Shown in pieces: positions 23,805 through 35,935 of a DNA stretch of 64,000 nt. The stretch is from Mytilus californianus (lineage: Eukaryota > Mollusca > Bivalvia > Mytilida > Mytilidae). Every line of letters begins with the position of its first letter. Positions within the stretch are counted from its first letter, which is position 1. The stretch spans positions 98,027,285 to 98,091,284 of the forward strand of contig NW_026262734.1 in assembly GCF_021869535.1 (NCBI RefSeq), read 5' to 3'. Both the position numbers and the translations under genes were made by a program. Below the pieces are notes generated by a model, which was not told where the DNA came from, made no database searches, and worked only from the letters and a program-made list of their open reading frames with translations.

Positions 23805-24990
23805 ATAAAAAAAGAAGATGTGGTATGATTGCCAATTAATGAGACAACTCTCCACAAGAGACCAAAATGACACAGTAATTAACAACTATTATAGGTCACC
23901 GTTCGGCCTTCAACAATGAGCAAAGCCCATATCGCATAGTCAGCTATAAAAGGCCCCGAAATGACAATGTAAAACAATTGAAACGAGAAAACTAACGGCC
24001 TTATTTATGTACAAAAAATGTACGAAAAAACATATGTGTAACACATAAACAAACGACAACCACTGAATTAAAGGCTCCTGACTTGGGACAGGCACATACA
24101 TACAGAATGTGGCGGGGATAAACGTGTTAGCGGGATCCCAACCCTCCCCCTAACCTGGGACAGTGGTATAACAGTACAACATAAGAACGAACTATAAAAA
24201 AATCAGTTGAAAAAGGCTTAACTGGCCCGAGAACACAGTTATTTCGTAGTGCATTTCTTTTAGACAATAAATTCAAATTAAAAAAATCGCACATGCTCTA
24301 TCTCAAAAAGATTTTTACAGTGTAGTGTACTACTATTGGGACAAATAATACCAAAATTATAGAAAAGTCTACCAGCTCTAGCTCAAAATATTGACAATTC
24401 TATGTTAAGGGGGTCTAAAATTCAGTTTGACAGCTTCAGACATACTAGTTTTTGACCTTTTTGAACTGGACCAAATCACTACTTAACATAAAGATTCAGC
24501 ACCTAAACTTTTTTAACATGTAATTTCATCCCTTTACTTAATATTTCATGCATAAAATATAAAGAAATGAATTTGGAAAGTGTATGAAAAAAATTTGCAA
24601 GTTATTATACACTGTCCACACTAGGCACTATATTTGAGACAACGAAAATCTAAGGACGATAACTGTGTCCTCGGACCAACTCATCAGATGGACAAAAATA
24701 AAGTGGACGTGGCCGGGTACTTGTACATCCCAACAACAAAAAGACACTAGGTACAGATCTGAGAGAACTCGCAATTAACTCACAGCTAGTTCAAAGCCAC
24801 TAACAACTAATAAAAACATCATGCATCTAAGACTAAATTATCAATCCGTACACATCCAACATCCAATGGATTTAGTGTAAAGACGTCATAAACAGTCAGA
24901 GAAAAACATGACATTGTGCAATGCCAAAATACAGGTATCGACATATTGTAGATCCATGAATGTGTATATGTATATAACATACTAGTAATA
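23805..24990 (+). mobile_element. Dispersed family B element, with nested MITE
   Basis: It starts near AAGAAGATGTGGTATGATTG and runs through CGGCCTTCAACAATGAGCAA, CTCCTGACTTGGGACAGGCA, TGTGGCGGGGATAAACG and CCTAACCTGGGACAGTGGT. After a 454-bp interruption it continues with AACTCATCAGATGGACAAAA and CAAAGCCACTAACAACTAAT. Shorter copies are at 33,490, 35,125 (minus), 35,815 (minus) and 53,349. The shared CCTGACTTGGGACAGGC block links it to family A, perhaps as a non-autonomous partner. Confidence 0.75.
24224..24677. mobile_element. 454-bp MITE-like element with AACT target duplication
   Basis: Ends GGCCCGAGAACACAGTTAT and, reverse complemented, GGTCCGAGGACACAGTTAT are 19-bp inverted repeats with two differences. 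AACT stands on both sides (24,220-24,223 and 24,678-24,681). The uninterrupted version GGCTTAACTCATCAG is present at 53,717-53,731. No coding sequence. Confidence 0.88.
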
Positions 24991-25289
24991 TTTAGTTTGC
25001 TTTTAATTTACTGATAACTGATAACAAAATCAATATGTATACCAATAAAAACAATATTCAATGATCTTATTACAGTGTTGAATTGGTAACCTTTTAGAAT
25101 AAGTTTATTTAAAGGATCTATAAGTTTACCAGGATTGTTTCTAAATTTCCGGGGCACGGTTAACAACATTTCCGTAAAAATGAGGATGTGCTAACCATAC
25201 AACCTTCAATAATGAACAAAGCTCAAACCGCATGGTCAGCTATGTATGCTTGCAAGAGAAAAGTAAATTTATCCTACTCTGACATGATA

Positions 25290-25503
25290 TAGCTACAAAA
25301 TATAATTATAAATGACATGAACAAATGTGCAAGTGAGATATTTAAATGACTTGATATCTATCCATTAGTCCTATAATATAAGTATTCAGAGTTTCATATC
25401 ATTAACATTCAACTTTTTTTATTGGATATTTTTTTTTACTTTCAATGTTAGCTACAAAATATAATTATAAATGACATGAACAAATGTGCAAGTGAGATAT
25501 TTA
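25290..25503 (+). repeat. 55-bp direct repeat, 159 bp apart
   Basis: TAGCTACAAAATATAATTAT with AAATGACATGAACAAATGTG and CAAGTGAGATATTTA occurs at 25,290 and 25,449. The copies are identical, which indicates a recent event. No gene in between. Confidence 0.85.
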
Positions 25504-27394
25504 CCACCATTCATATACAGTTATAAGTAAGACATGACTTAGGTGATGTAGGAAGCTGCCTGGCATTTTGTGTCAATGGAATAAAATGCATTGGTGCTTC
25601 ATAACCCGAATAAATCCAGTCGTTATTTTTCACTCACTTCTACATTGTATCATTACATTAATAAGCATTTATACTACCAAGTTTTGTTATAATCAGTTTA
25701 ATAGTTTGGATGAAATTACAAGTTAGTATATTAAATTAAAATGAAATCTACATTGATTTGTGAAAATTTTTGTAAAAAATTCAAATCACGGAGCATTATG
25801 AAAGAATATAGTGTAGAGCAATAAATTCTCCAATAAATGATCAAATTTTCATCTAATCTGCATACAAACAGTTGAATATTGATACAAAAAATCTGAGATG
25901 ATGAACAACACTAATGTACCTATTTGTTTTTATTATATAAGATATCCCTTTGGGTCAATTTATACCTTTCTTTCCTTCAAAATTTGTATTTTTTAGGCTA
26001 ACAAACCTAAATTTTGGTGTATCTATCGCACATTTATGAATGAAATGTGACAATAAATGAGTTATTGAATTGTTCAAGCTGAAAGCATGAACTATCCATA
26101 TAAAAGTTTATACCGACTCAATGGAGGTTTCAATATAAAGGCCTAGCGTAAAACTTGAGTTTATGTAATGTTCAAGAGAGGGAAAAATAATAGATTCCTC
26201 CTAGTAAATAATGTGTTGTTACTGTTTCAAAATGTTTACTTTTAAATGTATATCTATAACAGAGTTACTTAGGACCAAGTTTTCTTTAATAGCCCAATAT
26301 AGGAAATTAGAAAAAAAAAGTCAGAAAAAGCTTCCCAAAGCACTGGCTGGCTTGCTCTACCTACTAATATTCATGCAAGAGCAATTTTCCCTCAAATATG
26401 TTTATCGACTCAATCCACTAAGAATATTTCATGTTTGCAATATATCCGTGAAATAACATGATAAGTTTTTTGCATGTTAAAATTATGGCAAGTTTAATAG
26501 AGGGGGATCACATTTTTTAAATTGAATTTACAGTAAATAAATAATGTCAGTGAGCGTCAACCCAACAAGCCTGAGATGGACTTTGTTCCAGCCAAACAAC
26601 AAATAAAGCTTGTAAACAACAAGTATAGATTGTAAAAGATTGCCTTTTTATGTCTTTCTTTGTACATTTACATACTCGGCTATTTGTTTTATAGTTGCTT
26701 AATAGTAAGTATATTGACACTTGTTAATATTTTTTCTAGACATAGTAAATTGCATTTGAAATGAAATAACAATTTTCTTCTCAATTTGTATTTCTTTTCA
26801 GACGTACAGGTAGTGAAATATATCACAGTATAGTTATGTGATTGTTATTTTAAGTTTCAGGGTGAAATATTAGTTACTGTTTTACTGAGATGAAGAACTG
26901 CAATAAAAGTACTATTTGTTTTCCTAAGGTTGTGTAAGATGTGTCATGATGCAGTACATCACATCCCTCTATTTTTATTTTTCATATCTCCTATATTTGT
27001 ATGTGAGCAGTTTTTATCACTTGATTTCTGTTAAGCAATTGGATAAAAAGTTGGTCTCGGTTCTCTTTAAGCCCTGTCACTTAATGTCATCTATGGTAAA
27101 CTGAATCTGCCTACAAAACTAGTTGTGGTCAGATTCCTACCAGCGTAACTGTATAATTTCCCCCTAAAAGGAATTTGTTGTTTCCTTTCCTTTCGGCCAA
27201 TAGTTCGAGGACTTTAATACATCCATTGCTTACAAATTTTTAGGTTTAAAATGTCCTTCAAAAATGGAGATTATTTGGCCCTACCCCCTCAGTCACGGTC
27301 TATTGACTTTGAAACTTTTGCTTATTTTACATGTATTAGCTTGTGATTAGTTTAGTTTAGGGGGAACCATTAGTGGTACATTTGTAATTCAAAT
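25504..27394. other. No recognisable content
   Basis: AT-rich DNA. The open frame at 26,211-26,456 has neither splice context nor a recognisable product. Confidence 0.4.
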
Positions 27395-28499
27395 ACATTT
27401 TCTAATATTAGAAATTAATTTTCTAATATTAAGAAATCATTTTCATAGGGGGGTTGCATGTGATATACTGAATACTTTTTTCAAGACCCGACTACAACCT
27501 GCCTGCTGGGTGTGACCTATATGTCTCCATGTGTCGACCGTCATTCACATTTTCATTGTCCTTTCCGACTCATTCGTAGCCTTTGGTTGATTTGGAACCC
27601 CCCACTTCCTTTGTTGGTTGAAACATTTCAACCAAACATTTGGATAAAAATTGCTTGTTTGTCTTTCTTCGTGTCGGTCGTTTTGTAAATTTTATTGAAT
27701 AGCCGTATATCTTGTTTACAACAAGAAATCTGTGAGGTTATGCTAACTAACCATACAACAAACGAGAATTTTCCATGTCCATTTTTTACTGACAAATCCC
27801 ACATCAAATATATTAATTAGTACATGATAGCTTTGGATCCATCCAATCATTTTATAATAGACAATGAATGGAGAGAATACGGCACCAAAAATGTCCAACT
27901 CTTACACTTTAACTATAAAATGCATTTTACACTTATTTTATGTTTTTTAGCCAAAAAAAGGTCTAAAATATTTTTCGCCTCGCTCCGCTCGGCGAACTTT
28001 AATACTACGCCCCCCTTTCCAAAATCCTGGATCCGCCCTTGACATTGTCTCTGTTTTAACTATCAATTCCAAGTTTCTTCTCCACGGCGATCACTGCTAT
28101 AATTATATAGAGTCTTTATATATCATAGTAGTATAATCATAGTATACATCTCGATAAACGCGAAAATAAGTGTCCTCGCTCCGAGTTCTTATGAAAATCA
28201 TGTGAAAGTTTAAAACCGGAAATCTTATATATGACTTAAAAGCCAGTCAGTCAATCCGTTGATGACGGAAACAATATCCGGACGCCTTTTTTTCCGTTTT
28301 TCTCCCAAAATAACTCAATCTGAATAATCATAAGAATGGATGATAAATGCGACTATGCATGGTACCTATAGGACACAGAGACATGATGATTAATTTATTG
28401 TGGAAGGAAGAGAAGCGACACACAAAATAAAGTCTTCTCGTTTAATAGTATAGATATTTATTACCACCCTCGATTAAGCACACGAGTGGATATCAGTTG

Positions 28500-28650
28500 G
28501 TACAAAGCGGTGGCTTTCTGCGTCAAGGTTATACATCGGTGGCTTTCTTCGTCAGGGTATAAAGCGTTGGCTTTACTGCGTCAGGGATTTAAACGATGGC
28601 TTTCTGCGTTAGGGGTATAGAGTGGTGACTTCCTGTGTCAAGGGTCATAG
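28500..28650 (+). repeat. About 30-bp tandem array, 5 units
   Basis: Diverged units of GGTGGCTTTCTGCGTCAGGG plus TATAAAGC. They lie near the right limit of the left-only block. Confidence 0.75.
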
Positions 28651-29314
28651 TTTCAATACCAAAGATCGAGTAGGAAAATAATGCTCTACTGCTCCCTCCA
28701 TATAAGCGAAATGGAGCCCCAACTAAAGACGCACGGTGCTTATTATAGACTAAGAAGCAAAGACAAAGAGACGTGGGATATACGTTTATGAGACAGAAAC
28801 CTAACGACAACAACCAAAAGTGATCACCTTTCGATTAGATAGATTAACTATATGTTGATGTTGGATATCGTCACGTGGGAAGTTTAGCGATTCTTTCTAG
28901 TAGATTCATTACTACCACCAACCATTAGCCGTTCTATTTGAGCATATTTCTCTGTCTTAGTAGTTACTTCGTCAGGGGTAACATGTTCAAGTCAATGTTT
29001 TTTAAGAATTTTTACCAAAAATAGATGTTTCTGAATTTTCCATTTAAAATGTATAGGAATAAATTAATGGTTAATTGTATTATAAATACGTACATATTAA
29101 ACGGAATAAGCATTTGGAATAGTTTACCAGAAGTGTATTAGAGACAAATATAGCAGTTGCTGTTTGAGAAATCTTAATATACAGCCTAAGAAAAAATTCG
29201 GAGGGGTTACACATTACAATATTGATGAAAAGTTGAAAATGGTTAAAGCTGACATTCTAAAAGGTTAGCCTGATATATAAATATGACATACAACAAATTG
29301 CGTTTTCTTTTCAG

Positions 29315-32300
29315 GTCGGCATGGAAAGAAGAAGATCCAGAGTCTAACATTGAACATCTGAATATGATTGAAGAAGAAATTAAACGGGAGAATGACAGAA
29401 TAATTGAATTGGAATTGATGTTGGAAGAAAAACAGGATTGGTTTAACCTTTAATCACAAATGGTGAAGAAGCTTGAGGGAGAACTTAATTATGTCCATGC
29501 ACGCCACCCACATCGTTTCACTTTTGATGACACTGGAAAAAGCTTAGTCCCAAAATCATTGGAACAAACATTCAAAGATCTGGAGCGAGAAGAGAGAGAA
29601 GAAATATTCCGAGCAAAGTATATGCCAGTCTATCACAGAGAAATCGAAGTATTTCGTAAGCATGGCCAATACCCGAAAAATGTTCCTTATTTCAACCAGG
29701 TTTCAATGGCAACGGAATTCTTAAAACACAAATATCTAGAGGCATTTAGCGAATGTTTTTCTTTAGATTACAAAAAGAAATCTTTCCCAATTAAGCCAGA
29801 TCCACCACCTCGTACACACCTCAGACCATGCCAGTCATCGTGTATTCGACAAGAGGGTAACAGAAAATTCTTAGTTTTCGGTCATCTTGGTAAGGTAGAA
29901 TTACTCCCGGCCATGTGATCTGGAAAGGTTTTCCGAAATTCCTGCAAACCAGTCTTTAACCGTGTTAGATAATTTAAAAGTAGTGTATTCGATAGAAAAT
30001 TTAGCCATGACAAAAATAGTCTGTATGATCAAGATAGCGGCTGGAAATCAATGACCTCGATTAATATTGCCTATGAACTCATGTTTGATAGGCAGGTTAA
30101 CTTTGCGGAGAATCAGGCGAGAAAGAAGAGTATTGAAACCGCTACAAAAGTAGGTAATACAACAACTGAATCAGATGAGAATAACTGGTGGGCTGATGGA
30201 GACAGTTATGACATGTGGAAAGCCACGAAAAACAGAAGACGAATTGTCATTAGAAGGAGGAAAAGACCAAAGCGTACACGCCCAGATACACCACAAAAAC
30301 CAGATGACAGGAAACAAGGAGTAGATCGTGCTAATGCTGAAGAATTGACCAATGAAAATACACTATCTAGTATTGATATCGATAGTGAAATAAACAAAAA
30401 ACTTCCAACTGAAACATTCAGAGAATGCAGTCTTCAGAAATCTATTAGTATGGAATCAGTTTTTGAAGGAGATGGTACAAAAATGCGTCACAGCTTTACA
30501 TGGCGGATGGGCGATGAATGTGTTTCTCTAGAAAAGTACATTCATGTGTATACAAGAAATCCAGAAGAATTGTACGAAGCTGTTAAAAAACGAGCGATTG
30601 AAAAAGAGGAAGAAGAAGACTACGAGGAAAAATTATTGTATGAGGAAGAAATCAAAGCAAGTCAAATTGGTATTGATAAAACTAAAATTAAGTCAAATCT
30701 AAGAATTCTTGATGAGATGATAAGAGAAGAAGAAAAGACAAAAGCAGAACTGAAACAAGTCCACAGTGTTGAAGTTGGTGAGGTTATCGATGAAATCCTA
30801 GACGAGAAAGTAAGAGCCAATTTAGAAAAGACAGTTCTGCGAACAGTCCAAACTGAGAGATTTTATGAAGATATAGACGGTACAGATAAAGTCAGTTATG
30901 AGGAGAAAATGAATACTAGTTTTGACATAATTTTCGAAAAACCTAAACGAATGTCTAAACCCAAACTCTCCTCCGAAAAAAGAAAAACCGTCAATCTGAT
31001 GACTAACGTCAAGGACCAGAATATAAAGAACAATGAAAACAAAGAAGATGTAAAACTGGAGGAAAAGAAAAATATTAGTTTTGACATTATGTCTGAAAGT
31101 CCAAAGAAACATATCATTAAACCAAAACTCACTTCTGGAAAAAGAAAGACACAGTTTCAATTGAAACCTTCTATTGATGAAAAAGTCATGATTACGAACA
31201 CAAAAAAAAAATGCAACAACTTCTGACAGTAAAATGGCTGTTGAAAATCTTGATGGTGCATACAAAATAAAGCATGCATTAAAGAAAAATATAAGTTTTG
31301 ATGTCCCAAGAAACTGAAATCTAAACCAAAGCTGGCCTTTATCAACAGAAAGCAGGAAAACGTAACCAAACACACCTTTGACGATAAAGAGGTCTTAAAA
31401 GCAGAGAAACATGAGAAAGAATAAGTAGAACGTTGTAAAACAACAAAACAAAAACTTTCAAATGGAAAACTCGTAAGAAACTTCACAAATGACGTTTCGA
31501 TTAAGAGGAAAGATGACAATGAAATCATGTTTAGATTAAGAAATAATTCATGGGGGCTTGAATATATCGTGATTTTACCACGGGTAGGCCCTTTATGACA
31601 AATATTTCACCCTGAGCGATAGGCATAAAGGGACAACCCGTGGTAAAACCACGATATATTCAAGCCCCCATGAATTATTTCGATTCTAATAGGACAAATA
31701 CGGCAATTGTTTTGGATCGAAGCGCTCTAGATGAAGGCATTATTTGCCGTTCCCATAAATAAACGCACTATTTAATTGACGTAAAAGACCGGAGCAAACT
31801 GAATAAATGACATGCTTAAACTATTTACAATAACATATTTAGATAGGTTTGGATGAATCTAAATGATAATTGTACTTATATGTCTTATATGTATACAAAA
31901 AATGGCTTATATAACACATTTTGCATCGTTTGTTTACGTTTCCTTGTTGTGATGATTTTCGGTTTCACAAGCGTGTATTTTCCCGTTAAATGCTTATATT
32001 CTTACGTCATCATTCTATGACGTCGGGTAGCTCATTCATAAAAAAACATATGACGCGGGAGTACGATTGGAACAGCCCAAACAATATATTCATATTTCAA
32101 GAACGTCATGTTAGAATTCTCATTTCTTCATGGTACCACTACTGCCCCAAGTAGAATCCCTGTAATGGTTAGGAGATTTAATGGAGAAAACATGTCTTAC
32201 ACAAGACTTAATAATGAAAGGCCACGAGTAAATTCAGCCAGTGTATTGAAGATTACTAACACAAACAGGGCAACATTAACCGACCCTTTAGCTGTAAGAT

Positions 32301-33222
32301 CGTTCCCGGGGACCAAAATATCAGTAAGACGAAGAAGTGATCCCAAAATCAATAGCACAAGAAATGCTAAAAGTCCGAACGGTGATGATAGTGAATCGCC
32401 TAGAAAAAGATAGAGATGTACTAAATTGCCCAGAATCACAATAAAATATAGAATACCGGTCAGAATAAAAGGCTATGTTTGGAATACTGAAAACAGTGTA
32501 AGATGTGAAGAAAAGCGAAAAATAGACAAAACTAGACGCTTACTTGCACCTTTAACCAGAGTTCCAATCCCGAAAAATAAGATACGTCGGCCTAGTGACT
32601 GTATTATACCCAGACTCGATCCGAACGAACATTTACCCCAAATATATCAGAGCTTTTCAAAGAGAGAAGATCAAGCTAAGAATTCGGAAGCAAATTAAAA
32701 CCCTGCTTCTCCTATTCCCGTGATAATAAGCAAGAAAGGCGAAAGAAGTTGTCCAGGATTAGCACCAGAATTCATGCAGTTACCGCCCATAACTTCTAAG
32801 AATGCAATGGTAAAAACGATTCATCTTTTATCAACCTCGGGATTAACTCGTCTTACGCAGAAAAAAAGGAAGAAATGCATCCTTAGATGAAAATAGAATA
32901 GTATCGCCTTCCGGTATTGCAACGTTACCACCAATAGTCGGCAGGAATGACACTTATATAAACCGACCATTGTCAGCCTCTATACTCAGAAAACTTCCGC
33001 CAATAAATAACACAAGCAAAACAAAAATGGATCGTCCGATGTGGTCTGCTCGGTTATCGCCTTTGTTTATTGCAAGTGATAATACAGCGAAACGACCATT
33101 CTCTTCCTCTGGATCAGCAAGACTTCCACTAATTATAGATGGAAACTTGTTCGAAATGTGTCGTTCTATGTCATCATTATCTGGGTATTTGTTACTCCCA
33201 CCTATTTCAAGTTATAAACGAG
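29315..33222 (+). pseudogene. Large exon of the duplicated gene, left copy (decayed)
   Basis: Begins after a TTTTCTTTTCAG acceptor with GTCGGCATGG, like the right copy, in frame with exon 19,186-19,265. Lesions against the right copy: AAA to TAA at 29,451; an 11-base loss near 29,907 and a 1-base loss near 30,015 that together restore phase; a +2 change in an A-run near 31,205; a 14-base loss near 31,305; a TAA near 31,423; a 565-bp insertion (31,541-32,105); and a TAG at 32,411. It has one copy of the 54-codon repeat where the right copy has two. The stop used by the right copy is not conserved. Long clean stretches (30,051-31,226) show that decay is fairly recent. Confidence 0.85.
31541..32105. 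mobile_element. 565-bp insertion with a 142-bp hairpin, inside a coding exon
   Basis: The right copy reads continuously (ATCAGGTTAAGATTCCCA), whereas here the site is split. Flanks TCATGTTTAGATT and TCATGTTAGAATT look like a target duplication. The first 142 bp form a near-perfect hairpin: arms 31,540-31,598 and 31,624-31,681 (AATTCATGGGGGCTTGAATA and complement) with a loop of about 25 bases. The remainder (31,682-32,105) has CGTCATCATTCTATGACGTC, another small inverted motif. No open frame. Class unknown. Confidence 0.75.
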
Positions 33223-33490
33223 GCTCAGTTGAAGACGAAAACGTATCAGTTGCAAATCAAACCGAGAGGAAACTGATTAAACACCAAACAGGGCAGAATA
33301 ATTATGACGTTTTTTTTTTTGTTATTTTATTTTCATGTTTTGTTTTATTAATATAAAGATTTATTTTTTATATTGTAAATTTATATATGAAAAGAAAAAG
33401 GAATTAAGATGGAAAATATTAATAGAACGTAAACAATGAGAAAAAGGGAACTGAATTCAAAGTTAGTATCTTACATTTATGAGGTCTGGC

Positions 33491-33910
33491 AGACGGAAAT
33501 TTACAACTATGGGTCACCGTACGGCCTTCAACAATGAGCGAAGCCAATACCGCATAGTCAGTTATAAAAGGCACCGAAATGACGAATGTAAAACAATTCA
33601 AACGAGAAAACTAACGGCATAATTTATGTACAAAATAATGAACGAAAAACATATTATTAAGACAGCAACAAACGACAACCACCGAATTACAGGTCCCTGA
33701 CTTGGGACAGGCACAAACAGAATGTGGCGGGTTAAACTAATTAGTAGTGCCAAACCTTCCCTTAACCTGAAACAGTGGTGCAACAGCACAAAGCAGGAAC
33801 ACACTATACAGAACAATAAACGAAAAAATAAAAATTTCTCCAAATAATCAATCACTTTATTTTAAATTTGGTGGATAGTTGTCTCATTGGCAATCATGCC
33901 ACATCACCTT
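33491..33910 (+). mobile_element. Family B fragment
   Basis: GGTCACCGTACGGCCTTCAA to CCTTAACCTGAAACAGTGG, diverged, followed at 33,868-33,910 by an inverted piece of the family start (TTGTCTCATTGGCAATCATG). It marks the right edge of the left duplication copy. Confidence 0.7.
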
Positions 33911-35120
33911 ATTTATATATATATGACATCATATATATGTATCATTTTCGCGTTTGGGCGTAATTGTCAAATGAGAAACGGAATAAAAACGGAACGAAAC
34001 GAAACAAGACAAAACAAAACAAAATTTGCTATACGTTACAAACCCTTGCAACAACTCTTTGAGGGGTTCGTTGGTGGCCTGTCCCTATCCAATATAACCC
34101 AATGTTCCAGTGACAGTCTTAATTTCCCGACCTTCACCACGAACGGCCTCTACTACAGCACCTACATATTGTATTTTTTGTTAATTTGTTCTAGTCCTGA
34201 ACAGGCATGAAATATTTGCCACTGGACGTTAAGCAACCAACAATCAATAATCTAAAATTGTCTGTTTACAAATTTAAAAAATGTTTAAGAAACTAAGGAT
34301 TCAACTCCCTCAGGCTAAATTGATCTCAGATGGATATACTATTTTTTAAAGTCCCCTTTGTTCCTTCAGCTCTCCAACTGCTTCGGTTCTTATACACCAT
34401 TGGCTTTCAAATATTTCGCTTTGAGTGTTCCGAATGTAAGTAATTGTTATATGTGACCCCTGTCAGGTTTAATCCTTTTACACGTGGATGAAAGATAAAA
34501 GTCGATTGCGAGTATACTGTACAATCACTTGGGCCTATCCTGTACAATCGCTTGGCCAACATAAAAAAAATCGGTAAACAAAAATTGAAAGGATGTAGAA
34601 ATTATCTTATTTGGATTGATTTGTTTGACTCGTAATCCAATGATAGAAATATTCTAAATAAAAACTGGCTTATTTATACTACTAAAATAACGAGGTCCAT
34701 GACGTAAAAACGATGAACCAAAGAATCCAACTTGAGATATAACTAATATAGGACAATGGTGTTGATTAAGAATGACACCATTCCATGCCCTTTTGATTTC
34801 CACATAATTAATACGACCAATAATTAACAAGTTCCGGGTCGAATCCGATACCGATACCAATAGTTGCAAGTTACCTGTTACCTAATCTGTACGTTCCACC
34901 TCTGTCAGGCGCACCACAAAACTGTGTATTTAGGATTTGTTATGTACACGGGTCATAATCACACATGATCTTCGTCACTATGCAGGGATTCCCGCTACTA
35001 TATTCAATCATTGACATATTCCGGTGGTTGAAACGCACTTTTTCGATTTGTTTTCCTTGTGTGAACGTTTCATGGTGTTCCGGGGGAAACAATGGAACCT
35101 CCTTTTTAAAATGGCGTGAT
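33911..35120. other. No gene seen
   Basis: Contains a TA microsatellite (about 33,912-33,940), an AACGAAACGAAAC-type tract near 33,985-34,025, and repeat-like sequence (TTTGCCACTGGACGTTAAGC near 34,215). No supportable exon. Confidence 0.4.
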
Positions 35121-35124
35121 CCGC

Positions 35125-35525
35125 GCCTGGTCTGATATCGACCGTGATAGTTTTCCATGATGAACTGATTTTTCAACTGACACTGTCCCAGGTAAGAGGG
35201 AGGGTTGAGCACACACAAACATGTTTAACCCCGCCCCATTCTTAATGTGCCTGTCCCAAGTCAGAGGCTGCAGTTCAGTGGTTGTCGTTGGTTCATGACT
35301 GTGATATTTTTTTTTCGAAAATTGGTTTGTTATAAATTGGCCATACATTTTCGCAATTTAATTGTTTCATTATTTTCATGTCGGGGCTTGTTATAGCCGA
35401 CTATATGGTATGGGTTTTTCTCATTGTTGAAGGCCGTACGGTTGCTTATAATTGCTTACATCCACCTCATTTGAACTTTGTGGATAATTGTCTCATTGGC
35501 AATCATACCACATCTCCTTATTTTA
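35125..35525 (-). mobile_element. Family B fragment, inverted
   Basis: Reverse complement of the family: CTGTCCCAGGTAAGAGGGAG, GCCTGTCCCAAGTCAGAGGC, TTGTTGAAGGCCGTACGGTT, TGGCAATCATACCACATC. A second short inverted piece is at 35,815-35,935. Confidence 0.75.
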
Positions 35526-35814
35526 CATATTGATATGATATAGAAATGGGCTTTGATAAAATGTTGTTCTAAATAAACTGTGTCGTTCATTCGTCGGATG
35601 TTATAGTTATTAAACATTGAAAGTTCCTGGAGAGTATTACCGCTTAAGTGTTCAAGAGTTTTATAATGAAACATTTAATGAAAATTAAGAATTTTTATGT
35701 TTTCTGTCTTTCAGATACCAATTTACACCCCCATTCTTGATACAATTTATTTTTATGTGAGTTCTGTATCACCAGTAGCTAAAGCTTATATAATAGTAAA
35801 CAGATACATATGTA

Positions 35815-35935
35815 TATCATATCGGTATGGGGTTTCCTCATTGTTGAAGGCCGTACGGTTGCCTTTAATTGCTTACACCCGCTTTATTTGAACTTTGATG
35901 GATAGTTGTCTCATTTGGGAATCATATATACGCGT
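35815..35935 (-). mobile_element. Short family B fragment, inverted
   Basis: GGTATGGGGTTTCCTCATTG to GTTGTCTCATTTGGGAATCA, matching the start of the family. Confidence 0.7.

Larger units (their letters stand above)
20340..28740. other. 8.4-kb repeat-rich block present only in the left duplication copy
   Basis: Flanking blocks are adjacent in the right copy (about 43,440-43,480). Contents include a dispersed repeat end, a palindromic 21-bp array, a dead LINE with a MITE, family B with a nested MITE, and several kilobases without recognisable content (25,504-27,394 and 27,448-28,500). Whether it arrived by one or several events is not visible. Confidence 0.6.
17377..33490 (+). repeat. Segmental duplication, left copy (16.1 kb)
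   Basis: Colinear, patchy similarity to 37,185-47,735 in the same orientation: upstream region (TATTTGCCACTGTCC), promoter and first exon (GTCTATTGGTAACGTCTA), coding exon 2, the CTGCTCAAC...TACTCGTCGT block (20,305 and 43,428), the intron block with GAGACGTGGGAT / CGTCACGTGGGAAGTTTAGC, the large exon, and 3' flank (TATCTTACATTTATG). The left copy is longer mainly because about 8.4 kb of repeat-rich DNA (20,340-28,740) has no counterpart on the right. It holds the pseudogene copy. Confidence 0.85.

Noticed and set aside
33887-34210. 107-codon plus-strand frame
   Set aside because: Starts in a family B remnant and a TA microsatellite; low complexity and no splice or homology support.
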